DNA of 64,000 nucleotides from Ascarosepion bandense (Eukaryota > Mollusca > Cephalopoda > Sepiida > Sepiidae): positions 862,501-926,500 of the forward strand of contig JBBBDQ010000229.1 of NCBI GenBank assembly GCA_037127315.1, read 5' to 3'. The notes below the pieces were generated by a model, which ran no database searches, was not told the DNA's origin, and saw only the letters and a program-made list of their open reading frames with translations. Made by a program: the position numbers and the translations under genes. This document shows, one piece after another, positions 32,701 to 47,700 of this stretch (position 1 is its first letter; each line of letters starts with the position of its first letter).

Positions 32701-35700
32701 ATAGAAATTACAGCACATGCAGACGCTAACCAAAAGTAATATAAATGTGAATGAATTTTATAGATAATTACAGATCCTAAAGCAATCAGTAAAGTAAAAT
32801 AAATTGGGATAAATACTTATAGAAATTACAGCACATGCAGACATTTGAAACAATCAGTAAAGTAATATAAATGTGAATGAATTTTATAGATAATTACAGA
32901 TCCTAAAGGTACCCAGTAAAGTAAAATAAATGGGGATAAATACTTATAGAAATTAGCACATGCAAGAGAAGCAATCAGTAAAGTAATATAAATGAATGAA
33001 TTTTATAGATAATTACAGATCCAAAGTAACTAGTAAAGTAAAATAAATTGGGATAACACTATAGAAATTACAGCACATGCAGACGAAGCAATCAGTAAAG
33101 TAATATAATGTGAATGAATTTTATAGATAATTACAGATCCTAAAGGCAATCAGTAAAGTAAAATAAATTGGGATAAATACTTATAGAAATTACAGCACAT
33201 GCAGACGAAGCAATCAGTAAAGTAATATAAATGTGAATGAATTTTATAGATAATTACAGATCCTAAAGGCAATCAGTAAAGTAAAATAAATTGGGATAAA
33301 TACTTATAGAAATTACAGCACATGCAGACGAAGCAAATTGTGGTATAATATAAATGTGAATGAATTTTATAGATAATTACAGATCCTAAAGGCAATCAGT
33401 AAAGTAAAATAAATGGGGATAAATACTTATAGAAATTACAGCACATGCAGACGAAGCAACTGGTAAAGTAATATAAATGTGAATGAATTTTATAGATAAA
33501 TTACAGATCCTGAAAAGGCAACTAAAAGTAAAATAAATTGGAGAAATATTTATAGAAATATGGCATACAGACGAAGCAACTGAAGAAGTAATATAAATGT
33601 GAATGAATTTTATAGATAATACAGATCCAGTAAAGGCAATCAGTAAAGTAAAATAAATGGGGATAAATACTTATAGAAATTACAGCACATGCAGACGAAG
33701 CAATCAGTAAAGTAATATAAATGTGAATGAATTTTATAGAGAATAGATCTCAAAATCATAAAAAATAAATACAAATACTTATAGAAATTACAGCACATGC
33801 ATTGAAACAATCAGTAAAGTAATATAAATGTGAATGAATTTTATAGATAATTACAGATCCTAAAGGCAATCAGTAAAAATAGAAGCTGGGGATAAATACT
33901 TATAGAAATTATATTGATGCAGACGAAGCAATCAGTAAAGTAATATAAATGTGAATGAATTTTATAGATAATTACAGATCCTGAAGTGGTAACTAGTAAA
34001 GTAAAAGCTGAATTTGGGATAAATACTTATAGAAATTACAGCACATGCAGACGAAGCAATCAGTAAAGAAGGAGAATGTGAATGAATGAGAGATGAATAT
34101 ATCCTAAAGGCAATCAGTAAAGTAAAATAAATTGGGATAAATACTGGAGAAATACAGCACATGCAGACGAAGCAATCAGTAAAGTGAAGGAGAAATGGAA
34201 TAATTACAGATAATTACAGATCCTAAAGTAACTGCAAAGGAAATAATTGTATAAATACTTATAGAAATTACAGCACATGCAGACGAAGCAATCAGTAAAG
34301 TAATATAAATGTGAATGAATTTTATAGATAATTAAGAGATCCTAAAGGCAATCAGTAAACAAAATAAAATGGGATAAATACTTATAGAAATTACAGCACA
34401 TCAGACGAAGCAATCAGTAAAGTAATATAAATGTGAATGAATTTTATAGATAATTACAGATCCGAAGGCAATCAGTAAGTAGTACAATTGGGATAAATAT
34501 TTATAGAACAGCACATGCAGACGAAGCAATCAGTAAAGTAATATAAATGTGAATGAATTTTATAGATAATTACAGATCCTAAAGGCAATCAGTAAAGTAA
34601 AATAAATGGGATAAATACTATAGAAATTTAATAGCACATGCAGACGAAGAACAAAGTAATATAAATGGGAATTAATGAGTAGATAATATACAGATCCTAA
34701 AGGCAATCAGTAAAGAAATTGGGATAAATACTATAGAAATTACATATACATGCAGACAAAGCAATCAGTAAAGTAATATAAATGTGAATGAATTTTAGAT
34801 AATACAGATCCTAAAGGCAACTGCAGTATAAAAATAAATTGTATAAATACTATAGAAATTACAGCACATGCAGACACAATCAGTAAAGTAATATAAATGC
34901 AGCTAATTTTATAGATAATACAGATCCTAAAGGCAATCAGTAAAGTAAAATAAATTGGGATAAATACTTATAGAAATTACAGCACATGCAGACGAAGCAA
35001 TCAGTAAAGTAAGAGAATGAATGAATTTTATAGATAACAGATCCATGCAATTCCAGTGGAAAAGAAATAAATTGGATGCTACTTATAGAAATTACAGTAC
35101 ATGCAGATTAAAGCAATCAGTAAAGTAATATAAATGTGAATGAATTTTATAGATAATTACAGATCCCAAAGGCAATCAGTAAAGTAAAATAAATTGGGAT
35201 AAATACTTATAGAAATTACAGCACATGCAGACGAAGCAATCAGTAAAGTAATATAAATGTGAATGAATTTTATAGATAATTACAGATCCTAAAGGCAATC
35301 AGTAAGTAAAGAATAAGATGGAATACTTATAGAAATTACAGTACATGCAGACGAAGCAATCAAAGGTGAATATAAATGAATGAATTTTATAGATAGACTA
35401 CAGATCCAAAAGGTAAAATTCAGCAAGGCAATAAATTAGACAATATTTATAGAAACATAGCACATGCAGACGAAGCAAATTGCAGAAGTAATATAAATGT
35501 GAATGAATTTTATAGATAAATACAGATCCTAAAGGCAATCAGTAAAGTAAATAAATTGGAGTAACAATATAGAAATTACAGCACATGCAGACGAAGGAAC
35601 TTAAAAGTAATATAAATGTGAATGAATTTTATAGATAATTACAGATCCTAAAGGTACAATCAGTAAAGTGAAAAGCAATTGGGATAATACTTATAGAAAT

Positions 35701-38700
35701 TACAGCATGCAGACACAATCAAAGTAATATAAATGTGAATGAATTTTATAGATAATTACAGATCCTAAAGGCAATCAGTAAAGGAACAATGGTATAAATA
35801 CTTATAGAAATTACAGCACATGCAGACGAAGCAATCAAAGAATATAACGTGAATGAATTTTATAGATAATAATTACAGATCCAAAGGTAATCAGTAAAGT
35901 AAAAATAAATGGGATAACATTATAGAAATATGAAAGCACATGCAGAAGATGAAGCAATCAGTAAAGTAATATAAATGTGAATGAATTTTATAGATACTCA
36001 TAGATCCAAAGGCAATCAGTAAAGTAAAATAAATTGGGATAAAATACTTGCAGAAATTACAGCACATATGCAGACGAAGGAAATCGCAAAGTAATATAAA
36101 TGGAATGAATTTATAGATAATTACAGATCCAGAAAAGGCAATTGGTAAAGTAAAATAAATTGGGATAAATACTTATAGAAATTACAGCACATGCAGACGT
36201 TTAAATCAGTAAAGTAATATAAATGTGAATGAATTCGCTATAGATAATACAGATCCTAAAGGCAATCAGTAAAGTAAATAAATGGGGATAAATACTTATA
36301 GAAATTACAGCACATGCAGACGAAGGAATCAGTAAAGTAATATAAATGAATGAATTTTATAGATAATTACAGATCCTAAAGGTAATCAAAAGTAAAATAA
36401 CAAGAGCAATACTTGAGAAATACAGCAATACAGAATAAAGCAAATCAGTGAATATAAATGTGAATGAATTTTAGATAAATTACAAATTCAAAAGGCAATC
36501 AGTAAAGTAAAATAAATTGGGATAAATACTTATAGAAATTACAGCACATGCGACGAAGCAATCAGTAAAGTAATATAAATGTGAATGAATTTTATAGATA
36601 AATACAGATCCTAAAGGCAATCAGTAAAGTGTAAATAAATTGGGATAAATACTTAGAATATGGCACATGCAGACAACAATCAGTAAAGTAATATAAATGT
36701 GAATGAATTTTATAGATAATTACAGATCCTAAAGGCAATCAGTAAAGTAAAATAAATGGGGATAAATACTTATAGAAATTACACATGCATGAAGCAATCA
36801 GTAAAGTAATATAAATGTGAATGAATTTTATAGATAATTACAGATCCTAAAGGCAATCAGTAAAGTAAAATAAATTGGGATAAATATTTATAGAAATTAC
36901 AGCACATGCAGACGAAGCAATCAGTAAAGTAATATAAATGTGAATGAATTTTATAGATAATTACAGATCCTAAAGGCAATCAGTAAAAGTAAAATAAATT
37001 GGGATAAATACTTATAGAAATTACAGCACATGCAAAACATTTGAAGCAATCAGTAAAGTAATATAAATGTGAATGAATTTTATAGATAATTACAGATCCT
37101 AAAGGCAATCAGTAAAGTAAAATAAATTGGGAATAATACTTATAGAAATTACAGCACATGCAGACGAAGAACAGTAAAGTAATATAAATGTGAATGAATT
37201 TATAGATAATTACAGATCCTAAAGGCAATCAGTAAAGTTTAAATTGGGATAAATACTATAGAAATTACAGCACATAGACGAAGCAATCAGTAAAGTAATA
37301 TAAATGTGAATGAATTTTATAGATAATTACAGATCCTAAAGGCAATCAGTAAAGTAAAAAAATGGGGATAAATACTTATAGAAATTACAGCACATGCAGA
37401 CGAAGAATTGTAAAGTAATAATATAAATGTGAAAATGAATTTTATAGATAATTACAGATCCCAAAGGCAATCAGTAAAGTAAAATAAATTGGGATAATAC
37501 TTATAGAAATTACAGCACATGCAGACGAAGCAATCAGTAAAGTAATATAAATGTGAATGAATTTTATAGATAATTACAGATCCTAAAGGCAATCAGTAAA
37601 GTAAAATAAATTGGGATAAATACTTATAGAAATTACAAGGTACATGCATTTAAAACAATCCAGTAAAGTAATATAAATGTGAATGAATTTTATAGATAAT
37701 ACAGATCCTAAAGGCAATCAGTAAAGTAAAATAAATGGAGCAATACTTAGAAATTAAGGTTAAGGCGAAAGACGAAGCAATCAGTAAAGTAATAGCAATG
37801 TGAATGAATTACAGATAATTACAGATCCTAAAGGCAATCAAGTAAAAAATAAATTGGGATAAATACTTATAGAAATTACAGCACATGCAGACGAAGCAAT
37901 CAGTAAAGTAATATAAATGTGAACAATTTTATAGATAATTACAGATCCTAAAGGCAATCATAAAAAGGTAAAATAAATTGGGATAAATACTTATAGAAAT
38001 TACAGCACATGCAGACGAAGCAATCAGTAAAGTAATATAAATGTGAATGAATTTTATAGATAATTACAGATCCTAAAGGCAATCAGTAAAAGGTGAAATA
38101 AATTGGGATAAATACTTATAGAAATTACAGCACATGCAGACGAAGCAATCAGTAAAGTAATATAAATGTGAATGAATTTTATAGATAATTACAGATCCTA
38201 AAGGCAATCAGTAAAGTAAAATAAATGGGGATAAATACTTATAGAAATTACAGCACATGCAGACGAAGCAATCAGTAAAGTAATATAAATGTGAATGAAT
38301 TTTATAGATAATTACAGATCCTAAAGGCAATCAGTAAAAGTAAAATAAATTTGGGGATAAACATTATAGAAATAAGGTTATACTACGCAGACGAAGCAAT
38401 CAGTAAAGTAATATAAATGTGAATGAATTTATAGATAATTACAGATCCTAAAGGCAATCAGTAAAGTAAAAATAAAGGATAAATACTTACATAGAAATTA
38501 CAGCACATGCAGACGAAGCAATCAGTAAAGTAATATAAATGAATGAATTTTATAGATAATTACATAGATCCTAAAGGCATAATCAGTAAAGTAAAATAAA
38601 TTGGGACAAATACTTATAGAAATATGAAGACATGGAGACGAAACAATCAGTAAAAAGTAATATAAATGTGAATGAATTTTATAGATAATTACAGATCCTA

Positions 38701-41700
38701 AAGGCAATCAGTAAAGTAAAAATAAATGGGGATAAATACTTATAGAAATTACAGCACATGCAGACGAAGGAATCAGTAAAGTAATATAAATGTGAATGAA
38801 TTTTATAGATAATTACAGATTCCAAAGGCAATCAGTAAAGTAAAATGAATTGGGATAAATACTTATAGAAATTACAGCACATGCAGACAGAAGCAATCAG
38901 TAAAGTAATATAAATGTGAATGAATTTTATAGATAATTACAGATCCTAAAGGCAATCAGTAAAGTAAAATAAATTGGGATAAATACTTATAGAAATTACA
39001 GCACATGCAGACAAACAATCAGTAAAGTAATATAAATGTGAATGAATTTTATAGATAATTACAGATCCTAAAGGCAATCAGTAAAGTAAAATAATTGGGA
39101 TAAATACTTATAGAAATTACAGCACATGCAGACGAAGCAATCAGTAAAGTAATATAAATGTGAATGAATTTTATAGATAATTACAGATCCTAAAGGCAAT
39201 CAGTAAAATAAAATAAATGGGGATAAATACTTATAGAAATTACAGCACATGCAGACGAAGCAATCAGTAAAGTAATATAAATGTGAATGAATTTTATAGA
39301 TAATTACAGATCCTAAAGGCAATCAGTAAAGTAAAATAAATTGGGATAAATATTTATAGAAATTACAGCACATGCAGACGAAGCAAATCAGTAAAGTAAT
39401 ATAAATGTGAATGAATTTTATAGATAATTACAGATCCTAAAGGCAATCAGTAAAGTAAAATAGTGGGATAAATACTTATGGAAATTACAGCACATGCAGA
39501 CGAAGCAATCAGTAAAGTAATATAAATGTGAATGAATTTTATAGATAATTACAGATCCTAAAGGCAATCAGTAAAGTAAAATAAATTGGGATAAATACTT
39601 ATAGAAATTACAGCACATGCAGACGAAGCAATCAGTAAAATATAATATAAATGTGAATGAATTTTATAGATAATTACAGATCTAAAGGCAATCAGTAAAG
39701 TAAATAAATTGGGATAAATACTTATAGAAATTACAGCACACATGCAGACGAAGCAATCAGTAAAGTAATATAAATGTGAATGAATTTTATGAATAATTAC
39801 AAAGATCCTAAAGGCAATCAGTAAAGTAAAATAAATTGGGATAAATACTTATAGAAATTACAGCACATGCAGACGAAGCAATCAGTAAAGTAATATAGAA
39901 ATGTGAATGAATTTTATAGATAATTACAGATCTAAAAGGCAATCAGTAAAGTAAAATAAATTGGGATAAATACTTATAGAAATTACAGCACATGCAGACG
40001 AGCAATCAGTAAAGTAATATAAATGTGAATGAATTTTATAGTAATTACAGATCCTAAAGGCAATCAGTAAAGTAAAAAAAATAAATTGGGATAAATACTT
40101 ATAGAAATTACAGCACATGCAGACAAGCAATCAGTAAAGTAATATAAATGTGAATGAATTTTATAGATAATTACAGATCTAAAGGCAATCGGTAAAGTAA
40201 AATAAATGGGGATAAATACTTATAGAGAATTACAGCACATGCAGACGAAGCAATCAGTAAAGTAATATAAATGTGAATGAATTTTATAGATAATTACAGA
40301 TCCTAAAGGCAATCAGTAAAGTAAAATAAATTGGGATAAATATTTATAGAAATTACAGCACATGCAGACGAAGCAATCAGTAAAGTAATATAAATGTGAA
40401 TGAATTTTATAGATAATTACAGATCCTAAAGGCAATCAGTAAAGTAAAACAGTTAAGGATAAATACTTATAGAAATTACAGCACATGCAGACGAAGCAAT
40501 CAGTAAAGTAATATAAATATGAATGAATTTTATAGATAATTACAGATCCTAAAGGCAATCAGTAAAGTAAAATAAATTGGGCTAAATACTTATAGAAATA
40601 CATACACATGCAGACGAAGCAATCAGTAAAGTAATATAAATGTGAATGAATTTTATAGATAATTACAGATCCTAAAAGGCAATCAGTAAAGTTTAAATAA
40701 ATTGTTGGGATAAATACTTATAGAAATTACAGCACATGCAGACGAAGCAATCAGTAAAGTAATATAAAATGTGAATGAATTTTATAGATAATTACAGATC
40801 CTAAAGGCAATCAGTAAAGTAAAAATAAATGGGGATAAATACTTATAGAAATTACAGCACATGCAGACGAAGCAATCAGTAAAGTAATATAAATGTGAAT
40901 GAATTTTATAGATAATTACAGATCCTAAAGGTAGTAATCAGTAGTAAAAATAAATTGGGATAAATACTTATAGAAATTACAGTATATACATTTAAAGGAA
41001 TCAGTAAAGTAATATAAAATGTGAATGAATTTATAGATAATTACAGATCCTAAAGGCAATCAGTAAAGTAAAATAAATTGGGATAAATACTTATAGAAAT
41101 TACAGCACATGCAGACGAAACAATCAAGAAAGTAATAGTAACGTAATGAATTTTATAGATAATTACAGATCCTAAAGGCAATCAGTAAAGTAAAATAAAT
41201 GGGATAAATACTTATAGAAATTACAGCACATGTGCAGACGAAGGAATCAGTAAAGTAATATAAATGTGAATGAATTTTATAGATAATTACAGATCCTGGG
41301 GGGCAATCAGTAAAGTAAAATAGCCTGGGATAAATACTTATGAAATTACAGCACATGCAGATGAAGCAATCAGTAAAGTAATATAAATGTGAATGAATTT
41401 TATAGATAATTACAGATCCTAAAGGCAATCAGTAAAGTAAAATAAATGGGGATAAATACTTAAATTACAGCACATGAGACGAAGCAATCAGTAAAGTAAT
41501 ATAAATGTGAATGAATTGGTGATAAATTTATAGATCCTAAAAGGCAATCAGTAAGGAAATAAATTGATAAATATTTGTAGAAATTACAGTACATGCAGAC
41601 GAAGCAAATCAGTAAAGTAATAGAAATGTGAATGAATTTATAGATAATTGCAGATCCATAAAGGCAATCAGTAAAGAAATAAATTGGGATAATACTTATA

Positions 41701-44700
41701 GAAATTGCAGCACATGCAGACGAAGCAATCAGTAAAGTAATATAAATGTGAATGAATTTTATAGATACGACTACAGATCCTAAAGGCAATCAGTAAAGTA
41801 AAGAAATTGGGATAAATACTTATAGAAATTACAGCACATGCAGACGAGCAATCAGTAAAGTAATATAAATGTAACTAATTATAGATAATTACATAGATCC
41901 TAAAGGCAACTAGTAAAAGTTTAAATAAATTGGAGCATACTTATAGGCCTACAATAGCTAAGACTAGAAGCAAATCAGTAAAGCAATACAAATGAATGAA
42001 TTTTATAGATAATTTCACAGATTCCAAAAGGCAAATCAGCAAAATAAATGACACAAATACTTAGGCAAATTCTTCACAACATGCAGACTGGCTACAATCA
42101 GTAAGTAATATAGCCAGAATGAATTTTATAGATAATTACAAACATATCCTAAAGCAATCAGCAGCAAATAACAGATAAATACTTATAGAATACATGTATT
42201 TAAAGCAAGAAGATGAAGGAAATCAGTAAAGTAATATAAATGTACGAATTTTAAATATAGATAATTACAGATCCTAAAGGCAATCAGTAAAGTAAAATTA
42301 AACAGACAAATACCTCAGAAATTACAGCACATAAGACGAAGCAATCAGGCAAAGTTAACATAAATAATTGCAATTTTATAGATAATTGCTGAGATCCTAA
42401 AGGCAACTAGGCAAAGTAAACAATGGGATAAATACTTAGAATACATACATGCAAGACTGAAGCAATCAGTGCAAAGCAATATACCCAATAATTTTATAGA
42501 TAATTAAGATCCCAAAGGCAATCAGTAAAATAAATTGGGATAAATACTATAGAAATTACACATGGGGTAGATTTAAATAACCAGTAAAGTAAGAAATGAA
42601 TGAATTTTATGATACCAGGATCCTAAAGGCAATCAAAAGTAAAAATAAATGGATAAATACTTATAGAAATTACAAAAGGCACGACAATCAGTGCAATATA
42701 AATGTGAATGAAATTTATATAGACAATCATGATCCCAAAGGCAACTGCAAAGTAAAATAAATTGGATGGATAAATACTATAGAAATTGAGCAGTTAACAT
42801 GCAGACGAAGCAATCAGTAAAGTACGAGAAATGCACGAATTTTGTAGATAAATCACAGATCCTAAAGGCAATCAGTAAAGTAAAATAAATGGGGATAAAT
42901 ACTATAGAAATTACAGCACATGCAGACGAAGCAATCAGTAAAGTAATAGAGAAATGTGAATGAATTTATAGATAATTTTGGATCTGAAGGCAATCAGTAA
43001 AGTAAAATAAATTAGACAAGACAGAGAAATTAAGGCACATGCAGACGAAGTAACTGTAAAAGTGAAGGAGAAGAATGAAATTTTATAGATAATTACAGAT
43101 CCTAAAGGCAATCATAAAGGAAATAAATGATAAATACTTATAGAAATTACAGCACATGCAGACGAAGCAATCAGTAAAGTAATATAAATGTGAATGAATT
43201 TTATAGATAAATAAGATCCTAAAGGCAATCAAAAGGCAAAATAAATTGGGATAAATACTATAGAAATTGCTACATGCAGACGAAACAATCAGTAAAGTAA
43301 TATAAATGTGAATGAATTTTATAGATAATTGCTAAGATCCTTAAAGGCAATCAGTAAAGTAAAAATAAATGTATAAATTACTTATAGAATACATATACAT
43401 GTAGACGAAGGAATCAGTAAAGTAATATAAATGTGAATGAATTTTATAGATACTACAGATCCTAAAGGCAATCAAAAGTAAAAATGAATGATAAATACTT
43501 ATAAATTTATATACATGCAGACGAAGCAATCAGTAAAGAATATAAATGTGAAAACTAATTTTATAGATAATTATAGATCCTGTGCTAAATCAGCAGTGAA
43601 ATAAATGGGGATAAAATACTTATAGAAATTACAGCACATATGCAGACGAAGCAATCAGTAAAAGCAGAATATAGCCAATGAATTTTATAGATAATTAAAG
43701 TATATCCAAAGGCAATCAGTAAAGTAAAATAAATTGGGATAAATACTTAAGAAAATTAAACAATATGACGAAGGAATCATACATATGAATGGATCAGGTA
43801 AATGCAGATCCTAAAGGCAACAAAAGCAACAGATAAAGGACACAGAATACAGCCAATGCAGAACAACAATCAGTAAAAGAAGAGAAATGGAACAATTTTA
43901 TAGATAATTAAGATCCTAAAGGCAATCAGTAAAGTAAAAATAAATGGGGATAGCATTTATAGAAATTACAGCACATGCAGACGAAGCAACTATAAAGTAA
44001 TATAAATGTGAATGAATTTTATAGATACCACAGATCCTAAAGGCAATCAGTAAAGTAAAAATAAATTGGGATAAATACTTATAGAAATTACAGCACATGC
44101 AGACAAAGCAATCAGTAGCAAGATAAATGTGAAGAATTTTATAGATAAATACAAGATCCTAAAAGGCAATCAGTAAAGTAAAATAAATGGGATATATACT
44201 TATAGAAATTACAGCACATGCAGACGAAGCAATCAGTAAAGTAATATAAATGTGAATGAATTTAGTAGATAATTACAGATCCTAAAGGCAATCAGTAAAA
44301 GCAACAAATTGACAAATATTTGCAGAAATTAATAGCACATGCAATATCAGCTAAATCAGTAAAGTAATATGTTATGTGAATGAATTTTATAGATAAATTA
44401 GAGATCCTAAAATAAGCAATCAGTAAAGTAAAGCAATTGGATAAATACTTATAGAAACACAGCAACACAGACAAGCAATCAGCAAGCAATATAAATGTGA
44501 ATTACAGATAATTACAGATCCTAAAGGCAATCAGTAAAGTAAAATAAATTGGGATAACACTATAGAAATTACAGCACATGCAGACGGAAGCAATCAGTAA
44601 AGCAACATAAACAGAATGAATTTTAGAGAATACAGATCCCAAAGGTACCAGTAAAAGCTTGAAGAATTGGGACAACATTTCATAGAAATTACAGCACATG

Positions 44701-47700
44701 CAGACGAAGCAATCAGTAAAGTAATACAATGAATGAATTTTAGATAATTATAGATCCTAAAATAAATATAATCAGTAAAGTAAAATAAATGGGGATAACA
44801 CTTGGCAGAAATTGGCGAGAAGGCTAAGACGAAGCCAAATCAGTAAAGTAATATAAATGAATGAATGATGAGATAATTACAGATCCTAAAGGCAACTAGC
44901 AAAGTAAAATGTACTGGGATAAATACTGACAGAAAATGGCAATATGCATATCAAAGCAATCAGCAAAGTAAGATAAACGGAAGAATTTTATAGATAATTA
45001 CAGATCCTAAAGGCAATCAGCAAAAAGTAAACAAATGGGGATAAATACTTATAGAAATTACAGCACATACATTTGAAGCAATCAGTAAAGTAATATATAA
45101 ATGTGAATGAATTTTATAGATATAACAAGGTATCCTAAAGGCAATCAGTAAAAGCAAAATAAATTGGACAAACACGCTATAGAAATACAGCACATGCAGA
45201 CGAAACAACTTAAAGAAGAAGGAATATAATGTGAATGAATTTTATAGATAATTACAGATCCTAAAGGCAATCAGGCAATAAAGGAAATAAATTTTGTGGG
45301 ATAAATACTTATAGAAATTGTAAGCACAATATGTTACATTTAAGCAATCAGTAAAGCAATATAAATGTGGAATGAATTTATATACCAAGATCAAAGCGTA
45401 ACCAAAAGGTGGCAAAATAAATTGGGATAAACACTTATAAACTACAGCACATGCAGACGAGCCAACCAGTAAAGTAATATAAATGTGAATGAATTTTATA
45501 GATAATTATGGATCCCAAAGTGCAATCAGTAAAAGGAAATAAATTGGATAAATACTGTGGAGAGAAATTAAGAAAGACATAAGATTGAAGCACCCGTGCA
45601 AAGTAACATAAATGTGAATGAGCCTTATAGATAATTACAGATCCTAAAGGCAATCTGCAAAGTAAAATAAATTGGGATAAATACTTATGAAAATGCTGGC
45701 AGCACACAAGACGAAGCAATCAGTAAAGTAATATAAATGTGGAACACCCTTATAGATAATTACAGATCCTAAAGGGAAGAATCATAAAAGGAAATAAATG
45801 GGGATAAATACTATAGAAATCATGGTACATGCAAGAAGACTTAGCTAACTCAGTAAAGTAATATAAATGTGAATAATTTATAGATAATACAGATCTCAAA
45901 GGCAAATCAGTAAAGCAGTAACAATTGGGATAAATATTTATAGAAATTACAGTACACATAAGAGAAATATAACCAGTAAAGGAAGAGGAAATTAATAATT
46001 TATAGATAATTACAGATCCTAAAGCAATCAAAAAGTAAAATAAATTGGGATAAATACTTATAGAAATTACAGCACAGCAGCATCACAACTGGCAAAGTAA
46101 TATAAATGTAGAATGAATTTTACATACCACAGATCCCAAAGGCAATCAGTAAAGTAAAATAAAATTTGGGATAAATACTATAGAAATTTAAGGAAAGCAT
46201 ACACAAAGCAATCAGTAGAAAGTAATAGAATGCAGAATGAATTTTATAGATAATTGATCCTAAAGGCAATCAGTAAGTGTGAAAGCACTGGGATAAATAC
46301 TTTGCAATATGGTTACATGCAAGACTAAACAATCAGGAAAGAATATAAATGAATGAATTTATAGATAATTTATTGATCCTAAAGGCAATCAGTAAAGTAA
46401 AATAAATGATAAATACTATAGAAATTACAGCAATACAAGGGATTGAAGGAAATCAGTAAAAGGCGATAAAATGAATGAATTTTATAGATAATTGTCAGAT
46501 CCAAAGGCAATCAGTGAAAGTAAAATAAATTAGATAACATTTATAGAAATTAAGGAAAATAAGGCAGATTGAAGGAATCAGTATAAATAATATAAATGTG
46601 AATGAATTATAGATAATTACAGATCCTAGCAATCAGGTAGTAAAATAAATTGATAAATACTTATAGAAATTACAGCACATAAGGATGAAGCAATCAGTAA
46701 AAAGGAATATAAATGTGAATGAATGGATAGAGAATATGAGATCCTAAAGGCAATCAGTAAAGTAAAAATAAATTGGGATAAATACTTATAGAAATTACAG
46801 CACATGCAGACGAAGCAACTAGTAATGACATAAATGTGAATTGAATTATAGATGAATACAGATCCTAAAGGCAATCAAAAGTAAAATAAATTGTTGAAAT
46901 ACTTGAGAGAACAGCAGCACATGCAGACGAAGCAATCAGAAGTACGATAAACGTATGACCTGATAGAGAATACAGATCCAAAAATCAGTAAAGTGAAATA
47001 AATTTGATGAACATCTATAGAAATTACATAATGCAGACGAAGCAATCAGTAAAAGTAATATGAATGAATGAATTTTATAGATGACTACAGATCCTAAAGG
47101 CAATCAGTAAAGTAAAATAAATGGGGATAAATGATGACAGAAATTGTTATCACAATCAGTAAAGTAATATAAATGTGAATGAATTTTATAGATAATTACA
47201 GATCCTAAAGGCAATCAGTAAAGTAAAATAAATTGGGATAATTACTATATAAATTACGTTGCTGGACGAAGCAATCAGTAAAGTAATATAAATGTGAATG
47301 AATTTTATAGATAATTTCAGGATCCTAAAGGTAATCAGTAAAGTTTAAATAAATTGGGATAAATACTATAGGTACTACATGCAGACGAAGCAATCAGTAA
47401 AGAAGAGAAATGTGAATGAATTGGAGGAGAATTACAGATCCTAAAGGCAATCAGTAAAGTAAAAATAAATGGGATAAATACTTATAGAAATTACAGCACA
47501 TGCAGACGAAGCAATCAGTAAAGTAATATAAATGTGAATGAATTTTATAGATAATTACAGATCCAAAGTGCAATCAGTAAAGTAAAATAAAATTGGGATA
47601 AATACTTGAGAAATTACAGCATATGCAGACGAAGGAATCAGTAAGCAATATAAATGTGAATGAATTTTATAGATAATTTAAGAGATCCTAAAGGCAATCA

